Assembly (NCBI GenBank): GCA_943787175.1
Contig: CALSLK010000007.1
Span: 98,678-162,677 of the forward strand
From: an uncultured Alphaproteobacteria bacterium
Lineage (GTDB): Bacteria; Pseudomonadota; Alphaproteobacteria; SP197
Direction: 5' to 3'
Length of the DNA stretch: 64,000 bases
Shown: in pieces, positions 9,583 to 18,664 of the stretch
How the letters are laid out: every line of letters begins with the position of its first letter
How positions within the stretch are numbered: position 1 is the stretch's first letter
Made by a program: the position numbers and the translations under genes
Notes under the pieces: generated by a model
What the model saw: only the letters and a program-made list of their open reading frames with translations
Told to the model about the DNA's origin: nothing
Databases searched by the model: none

Positions 9583-9938
9583 TCCTCGTCTCCCCCATCC
9601 CCGATCATGCTTTTTTTGAGTAACCGGTTCTCCAGTATCTGTTCGGCCAGCGCCTCCTTGAGATCGCGGGCTTCGACACGCAGTGTCTTAACCTCGGGAC
9701 TGCTGGCCTGACGCGCCGTGTCGCCGGCAAGGCGCTTCTTGCCAGCCTCCAGGAACTCCTTGGACCAACTGTAATAAAGACCCTCGGCGATGCCTTCATG
9801 GCGACATAAAGCCGCGATGCTCTCCTCGCCGCGCAGGCCCGATAACACAATCCGGATCTTCTCCTCAGCCGAATAACGCTTGCGCGTCTTGCGCCGAATG
9901 TCGCGGATGGCCTGTTCTGCCGGGTCGCTCTTGCTCAT
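9579..9938 (-). CDS. IS3-family transposase OrfA (outer element)
   Basis: About 119 residues. The N-terminus is basic (IRRKTRKRYSAEEKIRIVL) and leads into an HTH (ALCRHEGIAEGLYYSWSKEF), then a coiled helix ending LENRLLKKSMIGDGG, typical of OrfA proteins paired with this OrfB type. The start at 9938 (MSKSDPAEQ) is preferred to the in-frame ATG at 9953. Its stop overlaps the OrfB start by four bases. Confidence 0.88.
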   Translation of the reverse strand: MSKSDPAEQAIRDIRRKTRKRYSAEEKIRIVLSGLRGEESIAALCRHEGIAEGLYYSWSKEFLEAGKKRLAGDTARQASSPEVKTLRVEARDLKEALAEQILENRLLKKSMIGDGGDEE

Positions 9939-10040
9939 GGTTTTCTGCCTCATCTTCGTTCCCTACGGTCACTGCGATGAGCCAGAAAAACTCCCTTATG
10001 AAAACCACTCAATCTGTCCCAAAGGCGCTGACGTCAGACA

Positions 10041-10248
10041 CGGCACAAAGGCTGGCGACACGACACGGATCGATGTCAAACTTTCTCAGGAGAGCCTTGG
10101 CCAGATGCTGGGTTCGACCCGCGAGAGCATCAACAAGGGTCTGAAGTCTCTGGAACATAAGGGCCTGATCGAAACCAAGAGCGGCCATATCAGCGTGCTT
10201 GATATGGATGCTCTGGAAGATTTCGCTGAACACCAGGATGACGACTGA
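10041..10248 (+). pseudogene. Crp/Fnr-type regulator, 3' remnant with HTH only
   Basis: Directly after the insertion-sequence end the frame encodes HGTKAGDTTRIDVKLSQESL and then GQMLGSTRESINKGLKSLE, ending HISVLDMDALEDFAE. This is the C-terminal winged-helix domain of a Crp/Fnr regulator; LSQ(E)xL and STRESxNKxL are the family's HTH signature. The cyclic-nucleotide-binding or sensor domain, roughly 150 residues, is absent, and no match to it lies on the left side of the element. The frame is open into the insertion sequence, but that upstream part is element DNA. The sirtuin gene begins four bases after its stop, so the two were probably co-transcribed. Confidence 0.8.
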
Positions 10249-10251
10249 CCT

Positions 10252-11013
10252 GTGACCAAGGCTTCGTTGAGCAGCGCTGGCCGCTTGCGTGAACTTCTCG
10301 AAGACGCGCAGAGCGCTGTCGTCTTAACCGGGGCGGGCATCAGCACGGAATCGGGTATCCCCGACTTTCGCAGCCCCGGCGGTTTGTGGACCAAGTTCAA
10401 GCCAATCCAGTTTGAGGACTTCCTGGCTTCGGCCGATGCCCGTCGTGAATACTGGCGCAGGCGTTTCGCCACACTCGATCCCATGGAGCAGGCACAGCCC
10501 AATCGCGGCCATCGCGCAGTGGCGCGTCTGGTCGATCAGGGCAAGGTCTCCATGGTTGTTACCCAGAACATCGATGGCTTGCACCAGCGTTCCGGTGTGT
10601 CCGACGAACAGGTCGTCGAACTGCACGGCAATGCGACCTATGCCCGCTGCCTCGATTGTGCCCGGCGCCATGAGATCATGCCGATCCGCACGGCATTCCT
10701 TGAAGACGATGACCTGCCAGTCTGTGATGCCTGCGGCGGCATCGTGAAGTCAGCAACCATTTCCTTTGGTCAGACGATGCCCAAAGACGCCATGGCCAAG
10801 GCGGAAGAGGCCACGCTTTCCTGTGATCTCTTCCTTGCCATCGGGTCATCGCTTGTCGTTTATCCCGCTGCGGCGTTCCCCGTGGTTGCTAAGCGTAACG
10901 GGGCGCGGCTTGTCATTCTCAATCGCGACCCCACTGACCTGGATGGTCATGCCGACCTGGTGCTCCATGATGAGATCGGGCCGGTCCTGGGCTCTGCGAC
11001 CGGCGTGAACTGA
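10252..11013 (+). CDS. cobB: NAD-dependent protein deacylase, sirtuin family
   Basis: A 253-residue Sir2 protein starting at GTG 10252. It removes acetyl or other acyl groups from lysines using NAD+. Signatures in order: GAGISTESGIPDFRS (residues 27-41, NAD binding), TQNIDGLHQRSG, and VELHGNATYARC with the catalytic histidine. A structural zinc site is formed by two Cys-x-x-Cys pairs (CLDC and CDAC), followed by GSSLVVYPAA. All key residues are present and the length is typical of bacterial CobB. It follows the Crp/Fnr remnant by a few bases, and the insertion upstream may have changed its promoter. The symbol is by family; the acyl specificity is not known. Confidence 0.9.
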   Translation: MTKASLSSAGRLRELLEDAQSAVVLTGAGISTESGIPDFRSPGGLWTKFKPIQFEDFLASADARREYWRRRFATLDPMEQAQPNRGHRAVARLVDQGKVSMVVTQNIDGLHQRSGVSDEQVVELHGNATYARCLDCARRHEIMPIRTAFLEDDDLPVCDACGGIVKSATISFGQTMPKDAMAKAEEATLSCDLFLAIGSSLVVYPAAAFPVVAKRNGARLVILNRDPTDLDGHADLVLHDEIGPVLGSATGVN

Positions 11014-11109
11014 CCTCCTGGTCTTGCGCAACGTTGGTTGCACCGTCCTCTTGCGGACCAACTCATGCTACTAGAGTGAAATTGACGCACGGACAGGACA
11101 GCGCACGAT

Positions 11110-11832
11110 ATGGAACCAGAGCTCATGTTGCCGGGTAAACGCCCGACCTTCTTTCAGGCATTCCGCCGACGGCTGATTACGGGGCTGGTCACGGCCATTC
11201 CGCTCCTTGTGACGTGGTTCATCCTGTCGTTCCTGTTTCGCCTTTTGTCGGACCTGGGCCGCCCTCTGGTCAATGCGATCAAAAGGCCCGCGCTCAAGGT
11301 TTCGCCTGACCTGGCCGACATCATCGCTCAGGCGTGGTTCCTGCCGACCATGTCGGTCATCATGATCGTCGTTCTGCTGTATTTCCTGGGTCTGCTGGCT
11401 TCCTTGGTCGTGGGTCGGCGTGTGATCGGGGCCTTCGACGCCCTGATGCACCGCATTCCGGTGGTCCAGACCGTCTATGGCTCCGTGCGCCAGCTTCTCA
11501 ACGCGCTCAAGCAGGACACAGGAGAGACCCAGCGGGTCGTACTGATCGAGTTTCCCTCGCCAGAGATGAAGGCTGTCGGATTTGTCACACGCACGCTGAC
11601 CGATGTTGATACAGGTCAGGAACTGGCTGCCGTCTACGTGCCGACCACGCCCAATCCGACCAGCGGTTATCTCGAGATCGTGCCGGTCGACCGTCTGATT
11701 TCCACCACCTGGACCTTTGATGAGGCCATGACCTTCATCGTCTCAGGCGATGCGGTTTCCCAGGACACAATGAACTACTCCAAGAGCGCCAGTGATGAAG
11801 CGTTGCAGGCTGCAAGAGAAGCCCGCGATTAG
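11110..11832 (+). CDS. DUF502 family inner-membrane protein
   Basis: A 240-residue protein with two membrane spans: residues 22-46 (GLVTAIPLLVTWFILSFLF) and about 77-100 (PTMSVIMIVVLLYFLGLLAS). They are followed by a soluble domain containing IPVVQTVYGSVRQL and VYVPTTPNPTSGYLEIVP, the hallmark of DUF502. Family members are widespread in alphaproteobacteria and their molecular role is unknown. It stands about 100 bases after the sirtuin on the same strand, with no clear terminator between, so it may be its own unit or follow cobB. Confidence 0.88.
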   Translation: MEPELMLPGKRPTFFQAFRRRLITGLVTAIPLLVTWFILSFLFRLLSDLGRPLVNAIKRPALKVSPDLADIIAQAWFLPTMSVIMIVVLLYFLGLLASLVVGRRVIGAFDALMHRIPVVQTVYGSVRQLLNALKQDTGETQRVVLIEFPSPEMKAVGFVTRTLTDVDTGQELAAVYVPTTPNPTSGYLEIVPVDRLISTTWTFDEAMTFIVSGDAVSQDTMNYSKSASDEALQAAREARD

Positions 11833-11846
11833 CGCGGCAGTGCTTC

Positions 11847-13804
11847 TCAGACCTCGAAGCCTGCCTTCAGGCCTTCCAGCACAGCCTCTTCGCAGGTGCG
11901 CGGGCTAAGGCAGTCTCCAGCCATCAGAACCTCGCCGTCCCAGTCATCCAGCGCATCGGCCAGACCCGCCACCGCCTGATGTCCCATGGTCGTGACGATG
12001 GTATCGACGTCCTCGATGATGATGGGTTCACCGCTTGTGGTGTGCTGCAGATAGGCGCTGCTTGCATCGGCACCAAACAGGCGGGTATAGGGGATCATCT
12101 CCACGCCCAGTTTGTTGAGATCGCCGACCCAGCGGTCGCGCACATACATCTGGATCATCTGGCCCGGCATGTAACCATTCACCGCCAGCGTCACCTTGCA
12201 ACCGTCACGCGCCAGGCGTTCGGCGATGCCAAGACCGATCCAGTCGCAGCGCCAGTCTGCCACCACGACACGTCCACCAACATTGGCTTCACCTTGGAGG
12301 ACCTGCCAGGCGTTGACGATGTGTGCGTCCTCTTCGCCTTCGATCGCAGGGCGCCAGGGCAGGGCGCCCGTCGCTACAACAACGGCATCGGCACCCTCGG
12401 CCTTGATCAGATCCAATGTGGCTTCGGTCTCAAGGCGTACCTCCACGCCATGAAGGTCCATCTCATGGGCCAGATTGGTGACAATGCCACCAAATTCCGC
12501 CCTTCCGGGAAGTTCCTGAGCAAGCAACGCCTGACCGCCCAACCGTTTGGAAGCCTCGCACAGGATGACACGGTGCCCGCGCTCTGCCGCCACGGCTGCT
12601 GCCTTCATGCCGGCAGGGCCACCGCCTGCGACCACAACGGTCCTTGCCGCGGCAACGCGCGGCTTTGCTTCGTAATCGAGTTCCCGTCCTGTCTCGGGCC
12701 GCTGAATGCACGAGATTCCGATGCCCATTTGCATGTGCCCGATGCAGGCCTGGTTACAGGCAATACAGGCGCGGATGTCATCAATGCGGCCCTCGCGCGC
12801 CTTGTTGGCCATCTCCGGGTCGGCGATCTGGGCGCGTGTCATGCCGATCATGTCGGCCTGACCTGCTGCCAGAATACGCTCGGCCTCCTGGGGCTGGTTG
12901 ATGCGTCCGGCCACGAAGATCGGAATGGGTACCAGCTTCTTTATGGCTTCGGCATGCGGTGCCAGATACCCGGCTTCGATGTTCATGGGGGGGACGACGT
13001 GAATGCCGCCGCTCAAACCCACCATCGAACCTGCAATGACGTTGAGGTAATCAAGTCCGCCCTCGTTGCCGAGCAAACGGCAGACTTCCATGATCTCATC
13101 GGGGTCGTTGCCGCCATCCTGGAGCTCGTCGGCAGAGATGCGCATGCCCACCACGGTTTCGGAACCAACATGGTCACGCGCGCTGGCGACAATCTCGCGC
13201 AGGAAGCGCATGCGGTTTTCCAGGCTTCCGCCATAGGCATCCGTGCGCCAATTCAGATTCGGGTTCAGGAACTGTGCCGGCAGAAGGGCGTGGCTTGCCA
13301 GGATTTCCACGCCATCCATCCCGGCGGCCTTCATGCGCCCCGCCGCGCTGCCATAGGCCTCGACATACTCGCGAAGCAGGGAAAGCGGCAGGGCGCGGGA
13401 GATGTTGTGCGTAGCGCGATGCCTTGCCCTGGGACGGGGCATAGGAAACCCCCAGGCTGCCGTCCCCCGTGGTCACACCGTAAACCCCGGAATGGCCAAG
13501 CTGGCCGAAAGATGCCGCAGCCATGTTTGTGAACCGCTTCACCAACCCGGCGAAGGCCCGGAATGCAGCTGTCCTGCGAAGCGTCGAGATTACGGTGGCC
13601 CCCGGTCTCATGAATGCGCGCAGCTTCCATGATGATGAGCCCGGCACCGCCACGTGCACGGGACTCATGGTAGGCCACAAACCGGGGGTCGGGCTGCAGA
13701 TCGCCATCAAGCAGGCAGGTCATGTGCCCGGTCGAAAAGATCCGGTTACGGAAGGTCGCCGGGCCAACGTCGAACGGGGAAAACAGATTGGGGAACGCAG
13801 TCAT
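11847..13804 (-). pseudogene. FMN/4Fe-4S/FAD oxidoreductase, old-yellow-enzyme type, frameshifted
   Basis: The coding signal runs from MTAFPNLFSPFDVG at 13804 to GLKAGFEV at 11849 and would give about 650 residues. It combines an N-terminal FMN barrel, a Cys cluster (CIACNQACIGHMQ, plus CIQRPETG) for a 4Fe-4S centre, and a C-terminal NAD(P)/FAD domain (VVVAGGGPAGMKAAAVAAERG). This is the architecture of 2,4-dienoyl-CoA reductase, trimethylamine dehydrogenase and related N-demethylases. The frame changes near 13507, where TTT should be TT (GIFR... instead of GIFGQLGHSG), and again between about 13405 and 13445. About 480 codons after the second break are intact. The substrate is unknown; an N-methyl compound is plausible given the intact relative at 53.5 kb. 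Confidence 0.8.
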
Positions 13805-13870
13805 GAATGCAGCCTCTCCCTTATGCGGGCTGCATGGTGGCGTGTGTCAGGCTGATAGGGAAGCCTGCAT

Positions 13871-14485
13871 TCAGGCGGCCTTGCGGCTGCCTCGCTCGTT
13901 GAAGGCGGCAATCACCTGTTCGGCGTTGCAGCGGGCATCGCGCTGAAGGTATTCCATGGCGTTGAGCGATGCTTCATGGGCCGGGAAGCTCGACCCGCCA
14001 ACACAATCTTCGACCACGCGGGCGTAATAGTCATGCTGGTGCGAATCGGCAAAGGTGTAGTGCACACAGACATCGGTCAGACCACCACACAGGATCAGCG
14101 TGTTGGCTTTGAGGCCTTTCAGAAGAATCTCCAGATCCGTGCCGAAAAACGCGGAATAACGCCGTTTGGGAATGAGATAATCCACGCCATGTTTGTAGGG
14201 CAGGCGGGTATGGATCACCGTGCCTGGATGACCTTCAACGCAATGTTCGGTCTCGGAACCGTCAAGCTCGCGGCCGAAATCGACATGGTCAGGGCGGTGC
14301 ACCTCGATGATGTAGATGACCGGCACGCCGTTGGCTTTGGCCGCCTCGATCATGGGAATGACCCGGTCGACGCGCTCTTCCTCGCCGCCCATGGACGGAA
14401 TGCCGCCATCGTCATCCTCTGGCTTTCCTGTACCCATGATGTCGACGACGATCAGTGCGGGATTACCTTCGATGAATGCGGGCAT
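13871..14485 (-). CDS. Isochorismatase-like cysteine hydrolase
   Basis: A 204-residue alpha/beta protein of the isochorismatase superfamily. The catalytic triad is visible: Asp15 in ALIVVDIMGTG, a lysine in LIPKRRYSAFFGTDLE and the nucleophilic cysteine in GLTDVCVHYTFADSHQHDYY. Relatives hydrolyse amides such as nicotinamide, N-carbamoylsarcosine or ureidoacrylate. The cis-peptide region GGLTDVC is canonical, so it should be active. It lies upstream of the broken flavin oxidoreductase on the same strand with a 66-base gap, so an operon is likely. Its exact substrate cannot be told; an N-carbamoylsarcosine-like amide would suit the N-methyl theme, but that is a guess. Confidence 0.85.
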   Translation of the reverse strand: MPAFIEGNPALIVVDIMGTGKPEDDDGGIPSMGGEEERVDRVIPMIEAAKANGVPVIYIIEVHRPDHVDFGRELDGSETEHCVEGHPGTVIHTRLPYKHGVDYLIPKRRYSAFFGTDLEILLKGLKANTLILCGGLTDVCVHYTFADSHQHDYYARVVEDCVGGSSFPAHEASLNAMEYLQRDARCNAEQVIAAFNERGSRKAA

Positions 14486-14536
14486 GGCTGCCTCCTCGTG
14501 CCTGGTTGAATCCAGCCTAACAGGATCACAAACAGC

Positions 14537-15070
14537 CTACAAAGGGCGGCGCATGACCACGCGGGACCTCCGGTCGAGACCATGGTGTTCTTCTGCTGTC
14601 ACCAGAGCCGTCAATTCAGGGCCCCATTGTGCTTCCGGCAGGACCGCAAAGCCCAGGCGTTCATAGTAGGGGGCGTTCCAGGGCACGTCGCGGAAGGTGG
14701 TCAACGTCAGCGCCTCCATCCCGCGCGTGGCTGCGGTGACAGCAAGGTGATCGATCAGCCGTCTGCCGATGCCCTGTCGCTGCCAGTGGCGCAACACGTC
14801 GATCTCAGCGACATGCAGACTACACTCAATGGTGTTTGCCAGTGCAAAGGCCACAGGCACGTCATTGGCATCGCAGGCCACCCAAAGGTCTTCGCGATCC
14901 AGAGCAGCACGCAGATCTTCTAGATTGCGCGGCGGATCATCGTTGATTTCGGTCATGCCGATTTCGATGAAAATCTCGCCGGCGCTGTCTTCGATGACCC
15001 GACAAGCCTGCAGGTCGCTTTCCTGTGCCGGCCGGATCGCGACGGAAGCGTTATCGTCAGACCCGCTCAT
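14537..15070 (-). CDS. GNAT family N-acetyltransferase
   Basis: A 177-residue protein with the GNAT fold. The acetyl-CoA pyrophosphate-binding loop is RHWQRQGIGRRLIDHLA (Q/RxxGxG/A), preceded by the strand AEIDVLRHW, and the C-terminal motif is NAPYYERLGFAVLPE. The acceptor is unknown; the sequence resembles small-molecule or general acetyltransferases more than ribosomal ones. It is divergent from the acyl-CoA ligase at 15151 with about 80 bases between, and upstream of the isochorismatase-like gene on the same strand. Confidence 0.88.
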   Translation of the reverse strand: MSGSDDNASVAIRPAQESDLQACRVIEDSAGEIFIEIGMTEINDDPPRNLEDLRAALDREDLWVACDANDVPVAFALANTIECSLHVAEIDVLRHWQRQGIGRRLIDHLAVTAATRGMEALTLTTFRDVPWNAPYYERLGFAVLPEAQWGPELTALVTAEEHHGLDRRSRVVMRRPL

Positions 15071-15150
15071 TGCAATCTTCCTGTGGCTCTTGCCATCCTT
15101 GCCGCTATCCTGTGGTCCGCTACAGGCAAGAGCAAGGGCAGAACAGACGG

Positions 15151-16722
15151 ATGTTTAATCTGGCCACGAATTTGGAAAGTGCAGCCGCCGAATGGCCCGA
15201 CCGCGAGGCTATCGTGTTCGGCGACCTGCGCATGGACTATCGCACGCTGGAGCAGGAGGCCTGCCGTGTCGCCAATGGCCTCAGCCAGGCAGGAATCGGC
15301 CGTGGTGATCATGTTGCGCTAGCCTGCCCCAACCGGCCTGAATTCATCAGCGCCTATTTCGGCATTCTGAAACTGGGCGCCGTGGTGGTCTGTGTCAGCG
15401 CCCTGTTGCGCGCGCGAGAGATTGCCTGGCAGCTTGATCATTCTGATGCCAGGGCCCTGATCGCCTATGGCGGCGGCGACATGTCGATTGGCGCTGCCTC
15501 ACGTGAGGCGTTCGACCGGATACCAGGTTGCCGCAATGCCTGGTTCATCAAAAGTGATGGTGAGCATGTGGACGGCGAGGATATTGCCCCCTTTGAAACT
15601 CTGATCGAAGGGCAGGCTACTACCTGCCGGTCGATGCCGACGCAGGCTGAAGACACCGCCGTGATCCTCTACACGTCAGGCACAACGGGCAAACCCAAGG
15701 GTGCGGAACTCACACACGCCAACCTCATGCTCAATGTCGTCACCATCATGCGTGAACGCCCGGCGCCCGAAGGCGGCAGCCGGTCTTTGGTGGTGTTACC
15801 GATGTTCCACATCATGGCCCAGACCTGCATCATGCTTCTGGGCATCTTCAACGCCGGTCTCCTGGTCCTCATGCAGCGTTTCGACCCGGCAGAAGCCGTG
15901 CGCCTGATTCTGGCTGAGAATATCTCGGGCTTTGCCGGAGTGCCCACCATGTACCGCGCTATCCTGGATTGCCCGGACATCACGCCCCAACAGCGGGATG
16001 CGGTGGGGCGGCAATTGATCGCGGTCTCGGCCGGCGGCGCCTCGGTGCCGCCCGAGCTTCAGCGGGAGTTTCTCAGCCGCTTCGATACACCCATGAGCAA
16101 CGGTTATGGCGCGACTGAAACTTCACCGGTGAGTTGTTTTCATCAGGGCAACAGCGACATGCGCCTGGGCTCCATCGGCACGGCAGCCTGGGGCGTGGAA
16201 CTGCGTGTTGTTGATGATGAAGGGCATGATGTGCCCCCTGGAGAAGCCGGTGAGTTGCTGGTGCGCGGCCATTGCGTCATGAAGGGCTATTACAAGGACC
16301 CTGAAGCAACAGCCCTTGCCATTCGTGACGGTTGGTATCACTCCGGCGATCTCGCGCGCATGGATGAAGACGCCTACGTCTACATCGTCGGGCGCAAGAA
16401 GGAGATGATCATCCGCGGTGGATTTAACGTCTATCCGGCAGAGGTCGAAGCCAATCTAATGGAACATCCCGATATCGGGCAGGCTGCCGTCGTCGGCGTG
16501 CCGCATGATCGGCACGGGGAGGAGGTGATGGCGTTTGTCACAGTTCTGCCAGGCCGCGAAATAGATTCCGGCGCCGTGATCGCCTGGGCACGTGAAGCCA
16601 TGGCGTCGCACAAATATCCCCGGATCATCGAGGTGCGCGAAAGCCTGCCGCTGGGGCCAACTGGCAAGGTGCTCAAACGCGCCCTGATGGACGAAACCAA
16701 CCAGGAGACGGCTGCGCAATGA
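15151..16722 (+). CDS. Acyl-CoA synthetase, long-chain type
   Basis: A 523-residue AMP-forming ligase that activates a carboxylic acid with ATP and CoA. Motifs: TAVILYTSGTTGKPKGAELT (P-loop, about residues 168-187), NGYGATETSP (adenylate binding), GWYHSGDLARMDEDAYVYIV, GRKKEMIIRGGFNVYPAEVE and the C-terminal LGPTGKVLKR with the catalytic lysine. The frame is open further upstream, but the conserved part begins at the ATG at 15151 (MFNLATNLESAA), just after a GGGCAGAACAGACGG stretch. The stop overlaps the start of the next gene (ATGA), forming an operon with the MDR reductase and the SMP-30 protein. Confidence 0.88.
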   Translation: MFNLATNLESAAAEWPDREAIVFGDLRMDYRTLEQEACRVANGLSQAGIGRGDHVALACPNRPEFISAYFGILKLGAVVVCVSALLRAREIAWQLDHSDARALIAYGGGDMSIGAASREAFDRIPGCRNAWFIKSDGEHVDGEDIAPFETLIEGQATTCRSMPTQAEDTAVILYTSGTTGKPKGAELTHANLMLNVVTIMRERPAPEGGSRSLVVLPMFHIMAQTCIMLLGIFNAGLLVLMQRFDPAEAVRLILAENISGFAGVPTMYRAILDCPDITPQQRDAVGRQLIAVSAGGASVPPELQREFLSRFDTPMSNGYGATETSPVSCFHQGNSDMRLGSIGTAAWGVELRVVDDEGHDVPPGEAGELLVRGHCVMKGYYKDPEATALAIRDGWYHSGDLARMDEDAYVYIVGRKKEMIIRGGFNVYPAEVEANLMEHPDIGQAAVVGVPHDRHGEEVMAFVTVLPGREIDSGAVIAWAREAMASHKYPRIIEVRESLPLGPTGKVLKRALMDETNQETAAQ

Positions 16723-17747
16723 CCAGAAAAAGCAATCGCCAGATCACGCTTGCCCGAAGGCCCCATGGCCTTCCCGTAGCCGAGGACTTCAGGCTTGTTG
16801 AAACGCCGGTCCCAACGCCCGGCGAGGGCGAAGTCCTGGCCCGCACCATCTATCTCACGCTCGACCCCTATATGCGCGGCATGATGGACGATACGGAATC
16901 CTACGATGATCCCGTGCCACTGGGTGGCGTCATGATTGGCAGCACGGTCTCGCAGGTGATTGAATCCAACCACGATGGATTTGCGGTCGGCGACATCGTT
17001 GAAACCTATGCCGGTTGGCAGGATTACGTCGTTGCTCCGGGTGCAGCATTACGCAAGATCGACCCCGCACTCGCCCCCATCTCAACAGCGTTGGGTGTAC
17101 TGGGCATGCCAGGCCTTACCGCCTATCACGGGCTGCTCAAAGTTGGCGAGCCAAAGCCGGGCGAAACCGTGTTTGTCTCCGCAGCCTCGGGTGCCGTGGG
17201 CGCGACGGTTGGCCAGATCGCCAGGATCAAGGGCTGCCGCGTGGCCGGCTGTGCGGGTTCAGACGAAAAGATCGCCTATTGCCTTGATGATTGCGGCTTT
17301 GATGCCTGCTTCAACTACAAGACCTGCGGCGATGTGGCCCAGGCAATCCGTCAGGCCTGCCCCGACGGCATTGATGTCAATTTCGAGAATGTCGGTGGCG
17401 AAATCAGCCGGGCTGCGATGATGCAGCTCAACCTGCATGGCCGCATGGCCGTTTGTGGCACAATCTCCAACTACAATGCGACCGATGTCGAACAGGTCGC
17501 TGATAATCTCTGGTGGTACATCGTGCGCCGAATCCGCGTTCAGGGACTGCTGGTCACCGATTACGAGGATGGCCATGCCGAGGCGCTCAAGGAAATGGCC
17601 GGCTGGATCGCGCAGGGCGAGCTGGTCTATCGCGAGACAGTGGTTGAAGGCCTTGAGAATGCACCCGCGACCTTTAATCGCCTGTTTGAAGGCAGCAACT
17701 TCGGTAAGCTGATCATCCAGGTCAGCGATGATCCGACCAAGGGATAA
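16719..17747 (+). CDS. NADP-dependent oxidoreductase, MDR family (prostaglandin/enone reductase type)
   Basis: A 342-residue zinc-independent medium-chain reductase resembling CurA and leukotriene B4 dehydrogenases. The N-terminal substrate domain has IYLTLDPYMRGMM. The nucleotide-binding motif is VFVSAASGAVGATVGQIA, followed by GCRVAGCAGSDEK and FENVGGEI. Such enzymes reduce alpha,beta-unsaturated ketones or aldehydes with NADPH. Its start overlaps the ligase stop by four bases and the SMP-30 gene begins six bases after its end, so the three genes are almost certainly translated from one mRNA. Confidence 0.88.
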   Translation: MTRKSNRQITLARRPHGLPVAEDFRLVETPVPTPGEGEVLARTIYLTLDPYMRGMMDDTESYDDPVPLGGVMIGSTVSQVIESNHDGFAVGDIVETYAGWQDYVVAPGAALRKIDPALAPISTALGVLGMPGLTAYHGLLKVGEPKPGETVFVSAASGAVGATVGQIARIKGCRVAGCAGSDEKIAYCLDDCGFDACFNYKTCGDVAQAIRQACPDGIDVNFENVGGEISRAAMMQLNLHGRMAVCGTISNYNATDVEQVADNLWWYIVRRIRVQGLLVTDYEDGHAEALKEMAGWIAQGELVYRETVVEGLENAPATFNRLFEGSNFGKLIIQVSDDPTKG

Positions 17748-17752
17748 GAGCC

Positions 17753-18664
17753 ATGTCCGTCTTTCACGTTGTTGATGATCGGTTCCGAGACCTGATCGAT
17801 GAAAACGCTGATTTCGAAGTGCTGGCTGAGGGATTTGCCTTCACTGAAGGCACCACCTGGCATCCGCTCGAACGCCATGTGACGTTCAGCGATATCCCGT
17901 CGGATCGACTGCATCGCTGGTTCGCCGATACAGGTGAAACCGTGGTTCTGCGCGATCCCTCGGGCATGACCAACGGCACGACCTATGACCGGCAGGGCCG
18001 CCTGTTGATGTGTGAGCACAAGACCAGCAGCGTGACCCGTCTGGAGGCCGATGGCTCCGTGACCGTGCTGGCCGACAACTGGCAGGGCGATGAGCTCAAC
18101 AGTCCCAACGACATTGTGGTCGATCAACGCGGGGGCATCTGGTTCACCGATCCGCTCTATGGCCGTGAGGCCTCTACCGGCATCGTCCGCGATCCCGGCC
18201 TGCCGTTCCAGGCGGTCTTCCACATCCGCCCGGATGGCGAGCTGGCGTTGATCGACGATGACTATCGTGCGCCCAACGGATTGTGTTTCTCACCCGACAT
18301 GGCGCGGCTTTACGTCAACGACAGCAAACACAAGCATATCCGTGTCTATGATATGGATGCCGATGGCCGAGCATCCGGCGGCGCGGTTTTCGCGGAAACC
18401 CTTGAGATTGAAGGTGTCGAAAAGTACGGCTCGCCAGATGGCATGAAGGTCGATGCCGCTGGCAATGTGTGGTGCGCCGGTCCTGGCGGGATTCATGTAT
18501 TTGACACCGCCGGCATCCTTCTGGGGATCGTGCTGACGCCCCAGTTTCCTGCAAACTTCTGCTTTGGCGGGGATGATCTCTGCGATCTCTTCGTTGCTGC
18601 GGGAACAACCTTTGTACGGCTGCGAGTCGCCAAACCCGGCCACCCGATTTTCAGTTTCGACTAA
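17753..18664 (+). CDS. SMP-30/gluconolactonase family protein
   Basis: A 303-residue six-bladed beta-propeller of the SMP-30/gluconolaconase/LRE family, metal-dependent lactone or ester hydrolases. Typical elements: FTEGTTWHPLERHVTFSDIP (metal-binding glutamate), LNSPNDIVVD and GGIWFTDPLYG, then APNGLCFSPDMARLYVNDS and EKYGSPDGMKVDAAGNVW. All the usual metal ligands (Glu, Asn, Asp) are there. As third gene of the ligase/reductase operon it may open a lactone produced or consumed in the same acyl pathway. Its last 14 bases overlap the 3' end of the convergent phosphotransferase gene. Confidence 0.87.
   Translation: MSVFHVVDDRFRDLIDENADFEVLAEGFAFTEGTTWHPLERHVTFSDIPSDRLHRWFADTGETVVLRDPSGMTNGTTYDRQGRLLMCEHKTSSVTRLEADGSVTVLADNWQGDELNSPNDIVVDQRGGIWFTDPLYGREASTGIVRDPGLPFQAVFHIRPDGELALIDDDYRAPNGLCFSPDMARLYVNDSKHKHIRVYDMDADGRASGGAVFAETLEIEGVEKYGSPDGMKVDAAGNVWCAGPGGIHVFDTAGILLGIVLTPQFPANFCFGGDDLCDLFVAAGTTFVRLRVAKPGHPIFSFD

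Larger units (their letters stand above)
7350..10040 (-). mobile_element. IS3-family element (outer copy) carrying a nested insertion
   Basis: Two overlapping reverse-strand transposase genes (8626-9582 and 9579-9938) lie between long imperfect terminal inverted repeats. The left end, 7350-7410, reads inward TGTCCGTCGTCAG, then TTTGGGAC, TGAG, GTTTTC and CTGGCTCAT. The right end, read on the reverse strand from 10040, gives TGTCTGACGTCAG, then TTTGGGAC, TGAG, GGTTTTC and CTGGCTCAT. The left end is separated from the transposase genes by a second element at 7413-8628. Without that insert the element is about 1475 bp. No convincing target duplication flanks it: left ...GACG, right CGGC.... The right flank is a truncated Crp/Fnr gene whose 5' part is not on the left side, so a deletion or rearrangement accompanied the insertion. 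The outer boundaries are good to a few bases. Confidence 0.8.

Noticed and set aside
9880..10040. Hydrophobic N-terminal sequence fused to the Crp/Fnr remnant as a membrane-anchored regulator
   Set aside because: This part is the terminal region of the outer insertion sequence; the fusion is a by-product of the insertion.
7343..10046. Target-site duplication around the insertion sequences
   Set aside because: I compared 3-5 bases outside each end of both elements; none match convincingly.
11979..13532. Long plus-strand open frame (517 codons) opposite the flavin oxidoreductase
   Set aside because: It mirrors the codon-position bias of the reverse gene, has no recognisable domain, and the reverse strand carries clear FMN, Fe-S and FAD motifs.
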